NCBI GenBank assembly: GCA_015056175.1
Contig: SVGT01000004.1
Span: 43,175 to 107,174, forward strand
DNA length: 64,000 nt
Reading direction: 5' to 3'
Source: Clostridiales bacterium
GTDB taxonomy: Bacteria > Bacillota > Clostridia > Christensenellales > Aristaeellaceae
The notes beneath the pieces are model-generated. The model worked only from the letters and a program-made list of their open reading frames with translations, searched no databases and was not told where the DNA came from. Of this stretch, positions 46,749-55,646 are shown piece by piece (position 1 is the stretch's first letter; each line of letters begins with the position of its first letter). The translations under genes and the position numbers were made by a program.

Positions 46749-48830
46749 TTAGTCTTCGTCTTCTTCGTCCTGCTGGGCGTTTTCGATGATCTTCTTGGCA
46801 ACGTCCATGGGAACTTCTTCGTAGCGCTCGAAAGCCATGGTGAAGTAGCCGCGGGCCTGGGTCATGGAACGCAGGTCGGTAGCATACTTGAACATTTCGG
46901 CATGGGGTGCTTCGGCGGTGACGCGCTGGAGACCGTCGATCTGGTCCATACCCATGATGCGGCCGCGACGCTTGTTCATATCGCCCATGATGTCGCCCAT
47001 GTACTCATCGGGAACGAACACTTCCACGTGCATGATGGGCTCCAGCAGTACGGGAGAAGCTTCCTTACAGCCCTTCTTGTAAGCGATGCGGGCAGCGGTC
47101 TTGAAGGCCATTTCGGAAGAGTCGACGGGATGGTAGGAACCGTCATACAGCTTGGCGCGCAGACCCACCATGGGGTAGCCGGCCAGAACGCCCTTCACGA
47201 TGTTTTCGCGCAGACCCTTTTCAACAGAGGGGATAAAGTTGCGGGGCACGGCGCCGCCGACAACAGCGTCCACAAATTCGAATTCCACGTTGGTATCGCC
47301 GATGGGGCCAAACTCGATCCACACATCGCCGAACTGGCCGTGACCGCCGGATTGCTTCTTGTGGCGGCCCTGGCAGGACACCGTCTTGCGGATGGTCTCA
47401 CGGTAGGGGATCTTGGGATCGTTCAGGTTGGCCTGAGCGCCGAACTTGGAGGCCAGCTTGTTGCGGATCACGTCCAGATGCAGTTCGCCCTGACCGGACA
47501 CCAGCGTTTCGGTGGTTTCCACGTTCTTTTCAACCTTGATGGAGGGATCTTCTTCCTGCAGACGGGTCAGACCGGAGAAGATCTTGTCTTCTTCGCCCTG
47601 CTTGGCGGCAGAGATGGCCTTGGCGATGCAGGGAGTGGGATACGCGATGGGCGCGAACTTGACAGGGTTGGCAGGATCGCACAGGGTATCGCCGGAGTTG
47701 GTATACTGCAGCTTGCTCAGAGCGCCCAGATCGCCGGCAAACAGGGTATTGGCAGCGGTCTGCTTCTTGCCGCGCATGGTGAACAGGCCGCCGGCCTTTT
47801 CGTTCTTATCGGCAGTGGCGTTGTACAGAGCGGTGGCGGCGGTCAGCTTACCGGAGCACACGCGCACCAGGGACAGCTTGCCAACGAAGGGGTCGGCCAC
47901 GGTCTTGAACACGAAAGCGGAGAAGGGGGCGTTGGCGTCGCACTTGACGGTCACTTCGGCGTCGGTCTTGGGGTTGATACCCTTCATTTCGCCGCCTTCG
48001 GGAGAGGGCAGGTAGGTGACGAAGGTATCCAGCAGCTTGGCAACGCCGATGCCGGTGGTGGAGGACACGGCGACAACGGGCACGATGGAGCCGTTGATCA
48101 TGCCGGCATGGAAGCCCTGCAGGATCTCTTCATGGGTCAGCTCTTCGCCTTCCAGGTACTTCATCATCAGTTCATCGTCAGCGCCGGCGGCAGCTTCGGT
48201 GATCTCTTCCAGAGCGGTCTGGATCTGGTCGGCCATGTTGGCGGGCACGGGCACTTCCTTCAGGGTCTTGCCGGCGCCTTCCCAGGCCTTGTTTTCAAGC
48301 ACGTTCACAACGCCCTTGAAGGAGGAACCGGCGCCGATGGGCAGCAGGAGCGGCACCACGGAGGAGCCGAACTTGTCGCGCAGCTGATCCACTACCTTTT
48401 CGTAGTTGGCGTTTTCGGTATCCATACGGTTGACGATCACCATACGGCACACGCCGTTCTTTTCAGCCTGCTGCCAGGCCTTTTCGGCGCCCACGGTGAG
48501 GCCGGAAACGGCGCCCACAACGATGCCGGCGGTCTTCACAACGCGCATGGCGCCGCACATTTCGCCCACAAAGTCGAAATAGCCGGGCACGTCCACAACG
48601 TTTACCTTGTGCTTGTTCCATTCGATGGGAGCCAGCGCAGTGCCGATGGAAATATGGCGTTTGGTTTCTTCGGGATCGTAGTCCATCGCGGCGGTGCCGT
48701 CTTCGACACGGCCCTGACGGTCCACATGGCCAGCGGCAAAGAGCATTGCCTCAGTCAGCGTGGTTTTGCCCTCGCCGCCATGACCCACTAACGCAAGATT
48801 ACGGATAGAAGTCGTCTGATAGTCAGCCAT
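46749..48830 (-). CDS. EF-G-like translational GTPase (FusA2 type)
   Basis: 693 residues with the five-domain layout of EF-G. The P-loop is GHGGEGKT where EF-G has GHIDAGKT, G3 is DVPGYFDF (EF-G: DTPGHVDF) and G4 is NRMD (EF-G: NKMD). These are features of the EF-G-like paralogue group FusA2/EF-G2 rather than the essential FusA. The domain IV region contains SGGHGQFGDVWIEFGP (EF-G: SGGRGQYGHV). The C-terminus is acidic (QQDEEDED). The role of this paralogue is unclear: no translocase function is established. The true fusA is presumably elsewhere. Confidence 0.9.
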   Translation of the reverse strand: MADYQTTSIRNLALVGHGGEGKTTLTEAMLFAAGHVDRQGRVEDGTAAMDYDPEETKRHISIGTALAPIEWNKHKVNVVDVPGYFDFVGEMCGAMRVVKTAGIVVGAVSGLTVGAEKAWQQAEKNGVCRMVIVNRMDTENANYEKVVDQLRDKFGSSVVPLLLPIGAGSSFKGVVNVLENKAWEGAGKTLKEVPVPANMADQIQTALEEITEAAAGADDELMMKYLEGEELTHEEILQGFHAGMINGSIVPVVAVSSTTGIGVAKLLDTFVTYLPSPEGGEMKGINPKTDAEVTVKCDANAPFSAFVFKTVADPFVGKLSLVRVCSGKLTAATALYNATADKNEKAGGLFTMRGKKQTAANTLFAGDLGALSKLQYTNSGDTLCDPANPVKFAPIAYPTPCIAKAISAAKQGEEDKIFSGLTRLQEEDPSIKVEKNVETTETLVSGQGELHLDVIRNKLASKFGAQANLNDPKIPYRETIRKTVSCQGRHKKQSGGHGQFGDVWIEFGPIGDTNVEFEFVDAVVGGAVPRNFIPSVEKGLRENIVKGVLAGYPMVGLRAKLYDGSYHPVDSSEMAFKTAARIAYKKGCKEASPVLLEPIMHVEVFVPDEYMGDIMGDMNKRRGRIMGMDQIDGLQRVTAEAPHAEMFKYATDLRSMTQARGYFTMAFERYEEVPMDVAKKIIENAQQDEEDED

Positions 48831-48889
48831 AAGTAATGTCCCCCTATATGTTATGTGAATTTGAACGATTTCAAGCTCATTCGGTCAGT

Positions 48890-48918
48890 ATTTTACCAGA
48901 ATGTTCAGTAAAGTGCAA
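48890..48918 (-). promoter_or_regulatory. promoter of the EF-G-like gene
   Basis: TTGCAC (48913-48918), 17 bases, TAAAAT (48890-48895). Confidence 0.65.
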
Positions 48919-48973
48919 GCATTATCTGCTTTATTTGGGTAAAAACATGAAAAAAACCGTATTTTATACCATA

Positions 48974-49735
48974 TTACGGCAGCTCAAGAAGCATCTGCAT
49001 GTGGCGGATGCTCGTTTCTCCGGCAGAAGAATGCAGCTCCAGCGCACCTTCACTCCCATCGTCGCAGAAGCCGTTATTCTCCTGCAAACATTCCTTCAGC
49101 TGCGCCAGCGTTTTCATGCTGCCGTCGATAAAGCGGCATTCCTTGGGCAGGTGCAGGGACAAAGCGTTTTTCACAAAAGGATAGTGGGTGCACCCCAGCA
49201 CCGCCACGTCGATTTCGTCCCTGGGCACGTCGCGGAGCAGGTTTTCAAAGTAGCGGCGGATGTTATCCCCCTCCACTTCGCCTCTTTCCACAAATTCCAT
49301 CAGACCCGGGCAGGGCATGGGAATGCAATGTTCCCCGTGCTCCTTGAGGATCTGGGCAAAGCGGGCGCTTGCAATGGTGCCGGGCGTGGCCATGGCCAGC
49401 ACCTTGCCCTCTTTGCGCAGGGTATTGGCAAGGGCCACCGCAGGCTCAATGCCGATCACAGGCACAGGGCAATATGCCTGCAAGGCGTGCAGAGACGCCG
49501 CCGTCGCCGTATTGCAGGCGATGACGATGGCCTTCACGCCCTTTGCAAGGAGAAAATCCGCCACCTTCGTGGAAAGGGCGATCACTTCCTCCGTGGTCTT
49601 TACGCCGTAGGGCGCGTTGGCGCCGTCGCCGAAGTATACAAAATGCTCATGGGGCAATGCGCGGCGCAGTTCCCTGAGAACGCTGATGCCACCCACGCCG
49701 CTGTCAAATACGCCGATGGGACGATTGTCTGCCAT
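48974..49735 (-). CDS. murI: glutamate racemase
   Basis: 253 residues. It makes D-glutamate for peptidoglycan. Both catalytic cysteines are in place, in ACNTATAA and LGCTHYPF. DSGVGGISVLREL and the YFGDGANAPYG loop are canonical. ATG 49735 is preceded only by a weak GAAAGAAAG; the open frame extends upstream to 49807 but overlaps spoIIP. It ends 143 bases before the EF-G-like gene's start on the same strand and has no obvious promoter of its own; it may be read from gpr-spoIIP. Confidence 0.94.
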   Translation of the reverse strand: MADNRPIGVFDSGVGGISVLRELRRALPHEHFVYFGDGANAPYGVKTTEEVIALSTKVADFLLAKGVKAIVIACNTATAASLHALQAYCPVPVIGIEPAVALANTLRKEGKVLAMATPGTIASARFAQILKEHGEHCIPMPCPGLMEFVERGEVEGDNIRRYFENLLRDVPRDEIDVAVLGCTHYPFVKNALSLHLPKECRFIDGSMKTLAQLKECLQENNGFCDDGSEGALELHSSAGETSIRHMQMLLELP

Positions 49736-49803
49736 AACAACACTTTCTTTCGTTTGTAAATTGGATGGGCTTTTTTCCATCATACGCAAAAAACAGATTC
49801 CTG

Positions 49804-50556
49804 TCAATCAAGCCGATCAAAATACCGGCACACGGAAAGCGCCAGCGGCTCCATGGAAAGAAGCGCCTCAGTCAGCGTGTTCTGATTGTTTCCCACCTCA
49901 AGCAGCAAACAGCAGGGCGCAATATGCTGGTTGTACCGGCCGCTTTTCAGCGCAACGCCCCGGGAAATATCCGGGATCAGCGCGTTCATGCCGTCTGATA
50001 AAAAGGTCGCGATCCTTTCATTCCGCTGCCAGTCGGGCTTTTCGTCCATGCCCGTCTGCCCGCTTCCCTTCCCCACCAGAAAAAGCAGCCGGGCATAGCT
50101 TTTGCCATCTTTCTCCACCGTGTTTTTGCCGTTCCCCACAGAGTAGGAATCCCGGTGCAGATCGATGTACAGATCATAGGGATCATCCAGCGTTTTTTCC
50201 AGCGCCTCCAGCGACCGGGCATAGGCGGTGGACAGATCCGGCGTTTCGTAATCCGTCGTATCGTGACACACCAAAAAGCCCGCATTTTGCAGCCTGCGGG
50301 CCAGTTCCGCGCCAACGCGCACCATGTTGCACGCCGTATCCCGGGTACGCCAGGTTTCCGTTTTGGTATAGGTGTTTCCGTCCGAGGGATCATACGCCTC
50401 ACAGGTATGGGTGTGGTAGATATAGATCCGCGGTGCGCCCGCATTTTCCCCCTCGCCCACCGATACCACCCGGACGGAAAAATCCGCCTGTCCGTCACCG
50501 GCTGCCGGCAGCACCGTCAGGATCAATGCCAACACAAACAGCAGCATTCTGCGCAA
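49804..50556 (-). CDS. spoIIP: SpoIIP-type peptidoglycan hydrolase, short form
   Basis: 250 residues. SpoIIP works with SpoIID and SpoIIM to remove septal peptidoglycan for engulfment. A signal/anchor (about residues 3-22) is followed by a single domain with YIYHTHTCEAY (zinc-binding His), then DLYIDLHRDSYS and a C-terminal LLEVGNNQNTLTEAL (catalytic Glu). The B. subtilis protein is about 400 residues; the N-terminal linker region is missing here. The likely start is TTG at 50556, with GGGGTGAT upstream. It is 32 bases after gpr, the same order as in Bacillus. Confidence 0.9.
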   Translation of the reverse strand: MRRMLLFVLALILTVLPAAGDGQADFSVRVVSVGEGENAGAPRIYIYHTHTCEAYDPSDGNTYTKTETWRTRDTACNMVRVGAELARRLQNAGFLVCHDTTDYETPDLSTAYARSLEALEKTLDDPYDLYIDLHRDSYSVGNGKNTVEKDGKSYARLLFLVGKGSGQTGMDEKPDWQRNERIATFLSDGMNALIPDISRGVALKSGRYNQHIAPCCLLLEVGNNQNTLTEALLSMEPLALSVCRYFDRLD

Positions 50557-50588
50557 AAAGCATCACCCCATGACAGTATATGCATGCA

Positions 50589-51521
50589 TCACAGGTGATC
50601 ATTCACAAGCATCAGAATATCCTCCGGTTGAAGAGACGGCTGCAGCGCCATGTTCAGTCCAAGCGCCAGCACGGAAGCCACCCTTCCAAGCAGCAAATCC
50701 ACCTCCCGGGGCGTAACCACAAGCTCCCCAAGCGCATCCTTTGTCACCCGTTCCACCATGCCCTCCACGGCGCGCTCCGCATCATACTCCCCTGCCTGCG
50801 CTTCCTCCACCAGCAGCGAAAGAGCGTCCCGGATGATACCGGATGCATACACCACCATGGGCACGCCCACCGCGATCACCGGCACGCCCAGCGTTTCCCT
50901 GCTCAAGCCCATCCGGTGATTGCCCACTCCGCTGCCCGGGGAAATGCCCGTATCCGTGATCTGCACCGTACTACAGATGCGTTTTGCCTCCCGCGCAGCC
51001 AGCGCATCAATGGCGATCACCGCACTTGGCCTGACCCTGTCCACGATCCCCCGCACCATTTCCGCCGTTTCGATGCCCGTAATACCCAGCACGCCGGGCG
51101 CGATGGCGCATACGCTGCGGAACGGCAGGTTCGCATCATGCTCCAGCTGCAGCTGAAGCTGCCTGGTCACCAGCAGCTTTTCAATCACCCAGCTGCCAAG
51201 CGCGTCTGCTGTGATATGGCGGTTGCCCAGCCCCACTGCCAGCACGCATCCTTCCTCAGGCAGCAGCGGCCTGATCTCTTCCGCCAGGGTACAGGAAAGC
51301 TCCTGCTGCACCTGCAATTCCGTATCGGAAAGCGCCAGGCGCCTGTCGCACAGCGTCACATACCTGCCCTTGTCCTTGCCAAGCTCCCGGGCCGCCTTTT
51401 GCGTATGCACCTGCACCCGGTGCACCTGAATATCGCCCCTTTGTTCATCCTGCCTGCTGACGCCCTCCCCGTGGGGCAGCGCCGCAAACCGTTCAATAGC
51501 CAGATCCGTCCTCAGCTGCAT
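50589..51521 (-). CDS. gpr: GPR spore germination protease
   Basis: 310 residues. GPR degrades small acid-soluble proteins when spores germinate. The N-terminal RTDLAIE is the self-processing site type (mature form begins after the short pro-segment). VGLGNRHITADALGSWV, GVLGITGIETAE, VIAIDALAAR and TGISPGSGVGNHR are family signatures, including the catalytic Asp residues in the 'DALA' region. ATG 51521 is preceded by GGAGG. First gene of the gpr-spoIIP unit; a forespore-type promoter lies upstream. Confidence 0.95.
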   Translation of the reverse strand: MQLRTDLAIERFAALPHGEGVSRQDEQRGDIQVHRVQVHTQKAARELGKDKGRYVTLCDRRLALSDTELQVQQELSCTLAEEIRPLLPEEGCVLAVGLGNRHITADALGSWVIEKLLVTRQLQLQLEHDANLPFRSVCAIAPGVLGITGIETAEMVRGIVDRVRPSAVIAIDALAAREAKRICSTVQITDTGISPGSGVGNHRMGLSRETLGVPVIAVGVPMVVYASGIIRDALSLLVEEAQAGEYDAERAVEGMVERVTKDALGELVVTPREVDLLLGRVASVLALGLNMALQPSLQPEDILMLVNDHL

Positions 51522-51545
51522 GCCGTTTCCTCCGCTTTTTAGCTG

Positions 51546-51575
51546 TATTCTGCCATTTTTACACGCTTTCTATGC
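51546..51575 (-). promoter_or_regulatory. candidate sigma-G (or sigma-F) promoter of gpr-spoIIP
   Basis: GCATA (51571-51575), 18 bases, CAGAATA (51546-51552). The -35 fits GHATR exactly; the -10 differs from CATNHTA at one base. gpr is sigma-F/sigma-G controlled in B. subtilis. Confidence 0.6.
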
Positions 51576-51588
51576 AATATCCCCCACC

Positions 51589-51617
51589 TTGACGAACCGG
51601 TCCTTTTGTGGGATAAT
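51589..51617 (+). promoter_or_regulatory. sigma-A promoter of the DUF512-der-plsY operon
   Basis: TTGACG (51589-51594), 17 bases, GATAAT (51612-51617), divergent from gpr. Confidence 0.75.
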
Positions 51618-51647
51618 AAGGATGGAAAATTATCGCAGGAGGCGCCC

Positions 51648-52943
51648 ATGGCTCACAAGATCCTGCACGCGGACCCCGAAGGTCCGGGTGCGCAGCACGG
51701 CTTGAAATGCGGAGAAGAAATTCTCCGGATCAACGGCGAAGAAGTGATCGACGAGATCGATTATCAGGCACTGACCAGCGCTGAAAAGCTGGTGATCCGC
51801 GTCCGGGATGAACAGGGCAGCGAAAGGGACGTAACCATCCGCAAGGAGGACTGGGAGCCCCTGGGGCTGCGCATGGCAGATACCATGATGTGCAAGCCCA
51901 TGTGGTGCAAAAACAACTGCGTGTTCTGCTTTGTCAAACAGATGAAGCCCAGCTGCCGGGAAACGCTGTATGTGAAGGACGACGACTGGCGCATGTCGCT
52001 GATGATGGGCAACTTCATCACATTGACCAATGTGTCCGACAAGGAGTTTGACCGCATCATCCGCCGCAAGGCAAGCCCGCTGTATATTTCTGTCCATGCC
52101 ACAGATATGGAGCTGCGTAAAAAGCTGCTGAAGAACCCGGACGCAGGCAAACTGATGGATCGGTTGAACAGGCTGAAAGATGCGGGCATCCGCTTTCACT
52201 GCCAGGTGGTGCTCTGCCCCGGCATCAACGACGGCGAGCATCTGGAAAAAACCATCCACGATCTTGCTGCTCTCTACCCCGCCGCGCAGAGCGTGGCGCT
52301 GGTGCCGGTGGGGTTGACAAAGTTCCGCGAAGGGCTTCCCCAGCTTTCCATCTACACAAAAGAAACCGCCATGCCCGTTATGGAATGCGCCATGCGCTGG
52401 CAGAAGATCTGCATGGATTACTGCGGCACCCGCTTTGTATTCCCGGCAGACGAATTCTACTGCATCACCGGCATGGACGTGCCCTCGGACGAAAGCTACG
52501 AAAGCTACGCCCAGATCGAAAACGGCGTGGGCATGCTGCGCCAGTTTGAGGAGGATCTGAAATACGCCTCCTCCTGCGAGCACCGTGCCGCCCGTGCACG
52601 CCGCGTGCTCATCGCCTGCGGCGTATCGGTTGCCCCTACCATGGAAAAATGGCTTGCCGCCTATGCGCCCAAGGGCGTTGCCTGGCGTGTCAAGCCTATC
52701 CTCAACGACTTTTTCGGCCACACCGTCACCGTAACCGGTCTTCTCACCGGCGGCGATCTGATCAACCAGCTCAAGGATGAGGATACGGACGAGATCCTGC
52801 TGGCCGATTGTACGCTGCGCAACGAAGGCGATCTGTTCCTGGACGATATGTCCATCGACGAACTGCGCAGCGCCCTCCGCCCCCCTGTCACCACCGTCCC
52901 TGCCCAGAACGGCGAAGCCTTTTTTGAGGCGCTGCTGGGCTGA
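51648..52943 (+). CDS. radical SAM protein with PDZ-like and DUF512 domains
   Basis: 431 residues. There is an N-terminal PDZ-like fold (GLKCGEEILRINGEEVID). A four-iron cluster motif follows, CKNNCVFC (Cys-x3-Cys-x2-Cys as in radical SAM enzymes), preceded by MMCKPMWCKNN and continuing FVKQMKPSCRETLYVKDDDWR. The C-terminal DUF512 domain contains VGLTKFREGLP and FVFPADEFY. The substrate is unknown; the gene is very often next to der in Clostridia, as here (28 bases). ATG 51648 with GCAGGAGG 7 bases upstream. Confidence 0.92.
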   Translation: MAHKILHADPEGPGAQHGLKCGEEILRINGEEVIDEIDYQALTSAEKLVIRVRDEQGSERDVTIRKEDWEPLGLRMADTMMCKPMWCKNNCVFCFVKQMKPSCRETLYVKDDDWRMSLMMGNFITLTNVSDKEFDRIIRRKASPLYISVHATDMELRKKLLKNPDAGKLMDRLNRLKDAGIRFHCQVVLCPGINDGEHLEKTIHDLAALYPAAQSVALVPVGLTKFREGLPQLSIYTKETAMPVMECAMRWQKICMDYCGTRFVFPADEFYCITGMDVPSDESYESYAQIENGVGMLRQFEEDLKYASSCEHRAARARRVLIACGVSVAPTMEKWLAAYAPKGVAWRVKPILNDFFGHTVTVTGLLTGGDLINQLKDEDTDEILLADCTLRNEGDLFLDDMSIDELRSALRPPVTTVPAQNGEAFFEALLG

Positions 52944-52971
52944 CCATCACCAATTGGTAAGGAGTTAACAT

Positions 52972-54321
52972 ATGGCATCCGCAAGACCTCTGGTGGCCAT
53001 CGTCGGCCGCCCCAACGTGGGTAAATCCACCTTCTTCAACAAAATCTCCGGCCACCGCATCGCCATTGTGGAGGATATCCCCGGCGTGACCCGTGACCGC
53101 ATCTATGCCGATACCGAATGGATGGGCCGCAAGTTCACCATGATCGATACCGGCGGCATCGATCCCCGTTCCGAGGACGTGCTGCTCTCCCAGATGCGCC
53201 ATCAGGCGGAATTGGCTATGGAAATGGCGGACGTGATCTGCTTTTTTACCGACGCCCGCGCCGGCATGACGCCGGATGACGAGGAAGTGGCCAACATGCT
53301 GCGCCGCACACGCAAGCCTGTGCTGCTGGTTGTCAACAAACTGGACCATGCCGGCCTCAATGACGTGCTCTATGAGTTCTACGCCCTGGGCCTTGGCGAC
53401 CCCATTGGCATCTCCGCCGCCAATATGCTGGGCCTTGGCGATCTGCTGGACGAGATCGTCAGCCACTTCCCGCCCAGGGAAGAGGGCGATGACGAGGAAG
53501 AGGGCACCGTGATCCAGCTGGCTGTGGTAGGCCGTCCCAACGTGGGCAAGAGCTCTCTTGTCAACAAGCTTCTGGGTCAGGAGCGCACCATGGTGTCCAA
53601 CATCCCCGGCACCACCCGCGACGCCATCGACACCCGCTTTACCGCGCCCTCCGGCCAAGCCTACAACATCATCGATACCGCCGGCATCCGCCGCAAGCGC
53701 GCCATTGAGGATGAATCCCTGGAGCGCTACAGCGTTATCCGGTCACTTACTGCCATCCGCCGCTGCGACGTGGCGCTGCTGCTCATCGACGCCCAGGAGG
53801 GCGTAACGGATCAGGACGCCCGCATCGCGGGTCTGGTGCGCGACGAGGGCAAGGCCTGCGTGGTGGTCGTCAACAAATGGGATGCGCTGGAAAAGGAAAC
53901 CGGCACGCTGGAAAGCTTCCGCAAGCAGGTGCTGTCCGACCTGAAGTTTATGGACTATGCCAACGTGCTCTTCATTTCCGCCCTCACCGGCCAGCGCGTC
54001 GTGCACGTGCTGCCCCAGGTGGACGCCGCCTACGAGCAGTACAGCCGCAGGGTTGGCACCGGCGCGCTCAACGACGTGCTGGGCGACGCCCAGATGGCGC
54101 TGCAGCCCCCCACCATTGCCGGCCGCAAGCTGAAGATTTATTACGGCACGCAGACCACCGCATGCCCGCCCACCTTCTCTCTGTTCATCAACGCCGAGGA
54201 ACTGATGCACTTCTCCTACCAGCGCTATCTGGAAAACTGCCTGCGCAAGGCCTTTGGCTTTGACGGCACGCCCATCCGCTTCCAGCTGCGCGAAAAGAAC
54301 AAGGAGGATATCCAGAGATGA
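52972..54321 (+). CDS. der: ribosome-assembly GTPase Der (EngA)
   Basis: 449 residues with two consecutive GTPase domains followed by a KH-like domain, unique to Der, which is needed for 50S subunit assembly. GRPNVGKS appears twice (residues about 12-19 and 187-194). DTGG and DTAG are the G3 motifs, NKLD and NKWD the G4 motifs. Ends with the usual basic tail. The stop overlaps the plsY start by 4 bases. Confidence 0.98.
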   Translation: MASARPLVAIVGRPNVGKSTFFNKISGHRIAIVEDIPGVTRDRIYADTEWMGRKFTMIDTGGIDPRSEDVLLSQMRHQAELAMEMADVICFFTDARAGMTPDDEEVANMLRRTRKPVLLVVNKLDHAGLNDVLYEFYALGLGDPIGISAANMLGLGDLLDEIVSHFPPREEGDDEEEGTVIQLAVVGRPNVGKSSLVNKLLGQERTMVSNIPGTTRDAIDTRFTAPSGQAYNIIDTAGIRRKRAIEDESLERYSVIRSLTAIRRCDVALLLIDAQEGVTDQDARIAGLVRDEGKACVVVVNKWDALEKETGTLESFRKQVLSDLKFMDYANVLFISALTGQRVVHVLPQVDAAYEQYSRRVGTGALNDVLGDAQMALQPPTIAGRKLKIYYGTQTTACPPTFSLFINAEELMHFSYQRYLENCLRKAFGFDGTPIRFQLREKNKEDIQR

Positions 54322-54914
54322 TCGTTGCAAAGTATGTGCTCATCGCAGTTCTTTCCTATCTGCTGGGCTGCATTTCCACCGGGCTCATGGTGGCCAGGGG
54401 CACCGGTCATGATCTGCGCAGCGAAGGCAGCCAGAATACCGGCGCCACCAACGTGCTGCGCATTCTGGGCGCCAAGAAGGGCGCCATCACCTTCGCAGGC
54501 GATTTTGTGAAGGCCACCATCGCCATGCTGCTGGGCAAATGGCTGGGCGGCCGCGACGGTATGCTGATTGCTTCCCTGATGGTGGTCATCGGCCACAACT
54601 GGCCCGTGTTCCACGGCTTCAAGGGCGGCAAGGGCGTGGCCTGCTCGGTAGCCATCCTGTTCATGTTCTTCTGGCAGGGCGCCGTGGCGGGCGCGGCGGC
54701 CATCTTCGTCATCTGGAAGACCCGCTACATTTCCGCCGGCAGCCTGACCATGCTGTCCGTGTTCGCTATTTTGCTGTGCCTCACCCAGCCCTTCTGGCCC
54801 GTAGGCGTATGGGCGCTGGTCCTTGCGGCGCTGAGCTTCTACCGCCACCGCACCAACATCGTTCGCCTGAAGAACGGCACCGAAAACAAGCTGAGCTTCA
54901 AGAAAAAAGCATAA
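54318..54914 (+). CDS. plsY: glycerol-3-phosphate acyltransferase PlsY
   Basis: 198 residues, five or so membrane helices. PlsY transfers the acyl group from acyl-phosphate to glycerol 3-phosphate, the first step of phospholipid synthesis. Its three conserved loops are present: GSQNTGATNVLR (motif 1), HNWPVFHGFKGGKGVA (motif 2, phosphate loop) and RHRTNIVRLKNGTENKL (motif 3). Overlaps der (ATGA). FakA, which feeds the same acyl-phosphate pool, is encoded at 34.6-36.2 kb. Confidence 0.96.
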   Translation: MIVAKYVLIAVLSYLLGCISTGLMVARGTGHDLRSEGSQNTGATNVLRILGAKKGAITFAGDFVKATIAMLLGKWLGGRDGMLIASLMVVIGHNWPVFHGFKGGKGVACSVAILFMFFWQGAVAGAAAIFVIWKTRYISAGSLTMLSVFAILLCLTQPFWPVGVWALVLAALSFYRHRTNIVRLKNGTENKLSFKKKA

Positions 54915-54924
54915 GCAGGCATAC

Positions 54925-54956
54925 AAAAAGCACAGGATATGATCCTGTGCTTTTTT
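54925..54956 (+). terminator. bidirectional terminator
   Basis: AAAAAGCACAGGAT / ATCCTGTGCTTTTT with a 4-base loop between convergent plsY and the methyltransferase gene. Confidence 0.9.
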
Positions 54957-54959
54957 GTT

Positions 54960-55646
54960 TTACCAGATGTAGGGAATCAGCCGGTACCGAACCTTCTGTT
55001 TATATTCCCGATACCCATCCAATTGCGCTTCCAGCACCTTTTCCTCATTGCGGATGCGCTTTGCGATAATGAAGGGGTATGCAAGGAAGCACACCAGGGC
55101 GATCAGCGATCCCAGCACCAGCGGCATGCTGATAAACAGCACCAGCGTTACAGCGTACATGGGATGGCGGACGATGCCGTACAGGCCGCTGTCGATCACC
55201 TTCTGCCCTTCCTGCACTTCGATGGTGCGGGAAAGATACGTATTTTCCCGCAGCACCTCGGCATAAAGGGCATAGCTTGCAAGGAACAGCGCGGTGCCAA
55301 GCCCGGACACCCATCCGGGCAGCGGCAGCCAGCCAAACCGGTAATCCAGCCCGGCCAGTACAAAACCCGCAATGAACATCAGTCCGCTCAGTTTCACCAC
55401 GCTCTGCTGTTCCTTTTCATTTTCTTTTGCGTTCAGGCGGGATTTGAGCAAGCCGGGATTCCTCAGCATCATCACGATTCCCGCCAGAAACATAGGCACA
55501 AACAGGATGATCATCAGCCGCCATCCGGCAGGGTAATGAAGACTGCCGGCCGGCAGAAAGATCAGCGCGCCCACCAGCACTGCGCCCAGCACAAATTTTG
55601 CGATCGCAGATACAAACAATCGGCCCGTCATCTTTTGTTTACTCAC
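54960..55646 (-). CDS. isoprenylcysteine carboxyl methyltransferase-like membrane protein
   Basis: 228 residues with five or six hydrophobic segments. The C-terminal part has the ICMT/PEMT S-adenosylmethionine-binding signature: SGLYGIVRHPMYAVTLVLF, then EEKVLEAQLDGYREYKQKVR. The bacterial substrate is unknown (not prenylated protein). Start is GTG 55646, overlapping the upstream isomerase stop by 4 bases, with AAAGGGGT upstream. Last gene of the ArsR-controlled operon. Confidence 0.88.
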   Translation of the reverse strand: MSKQKMTGRLFVSAIAKFVLGAVLVGALIFLPAGSLHYPAGWRLMIILFVPMFLAGIVMMLRNPGLLKSRLNAKENEKEQQSVVKLSGLMFIAGFVLAGLDYRFGWLPLPGWVSGLGTALFLASYALYAEVLRENTYLSRTIEVQEGQKVIDSGLYGIVRHPMYAVTLVLFISMPLVLGSLIALVCFLAYPFIIAKRIRNEEKVLEAQLDGYREYKQKVRYRLIPYIW

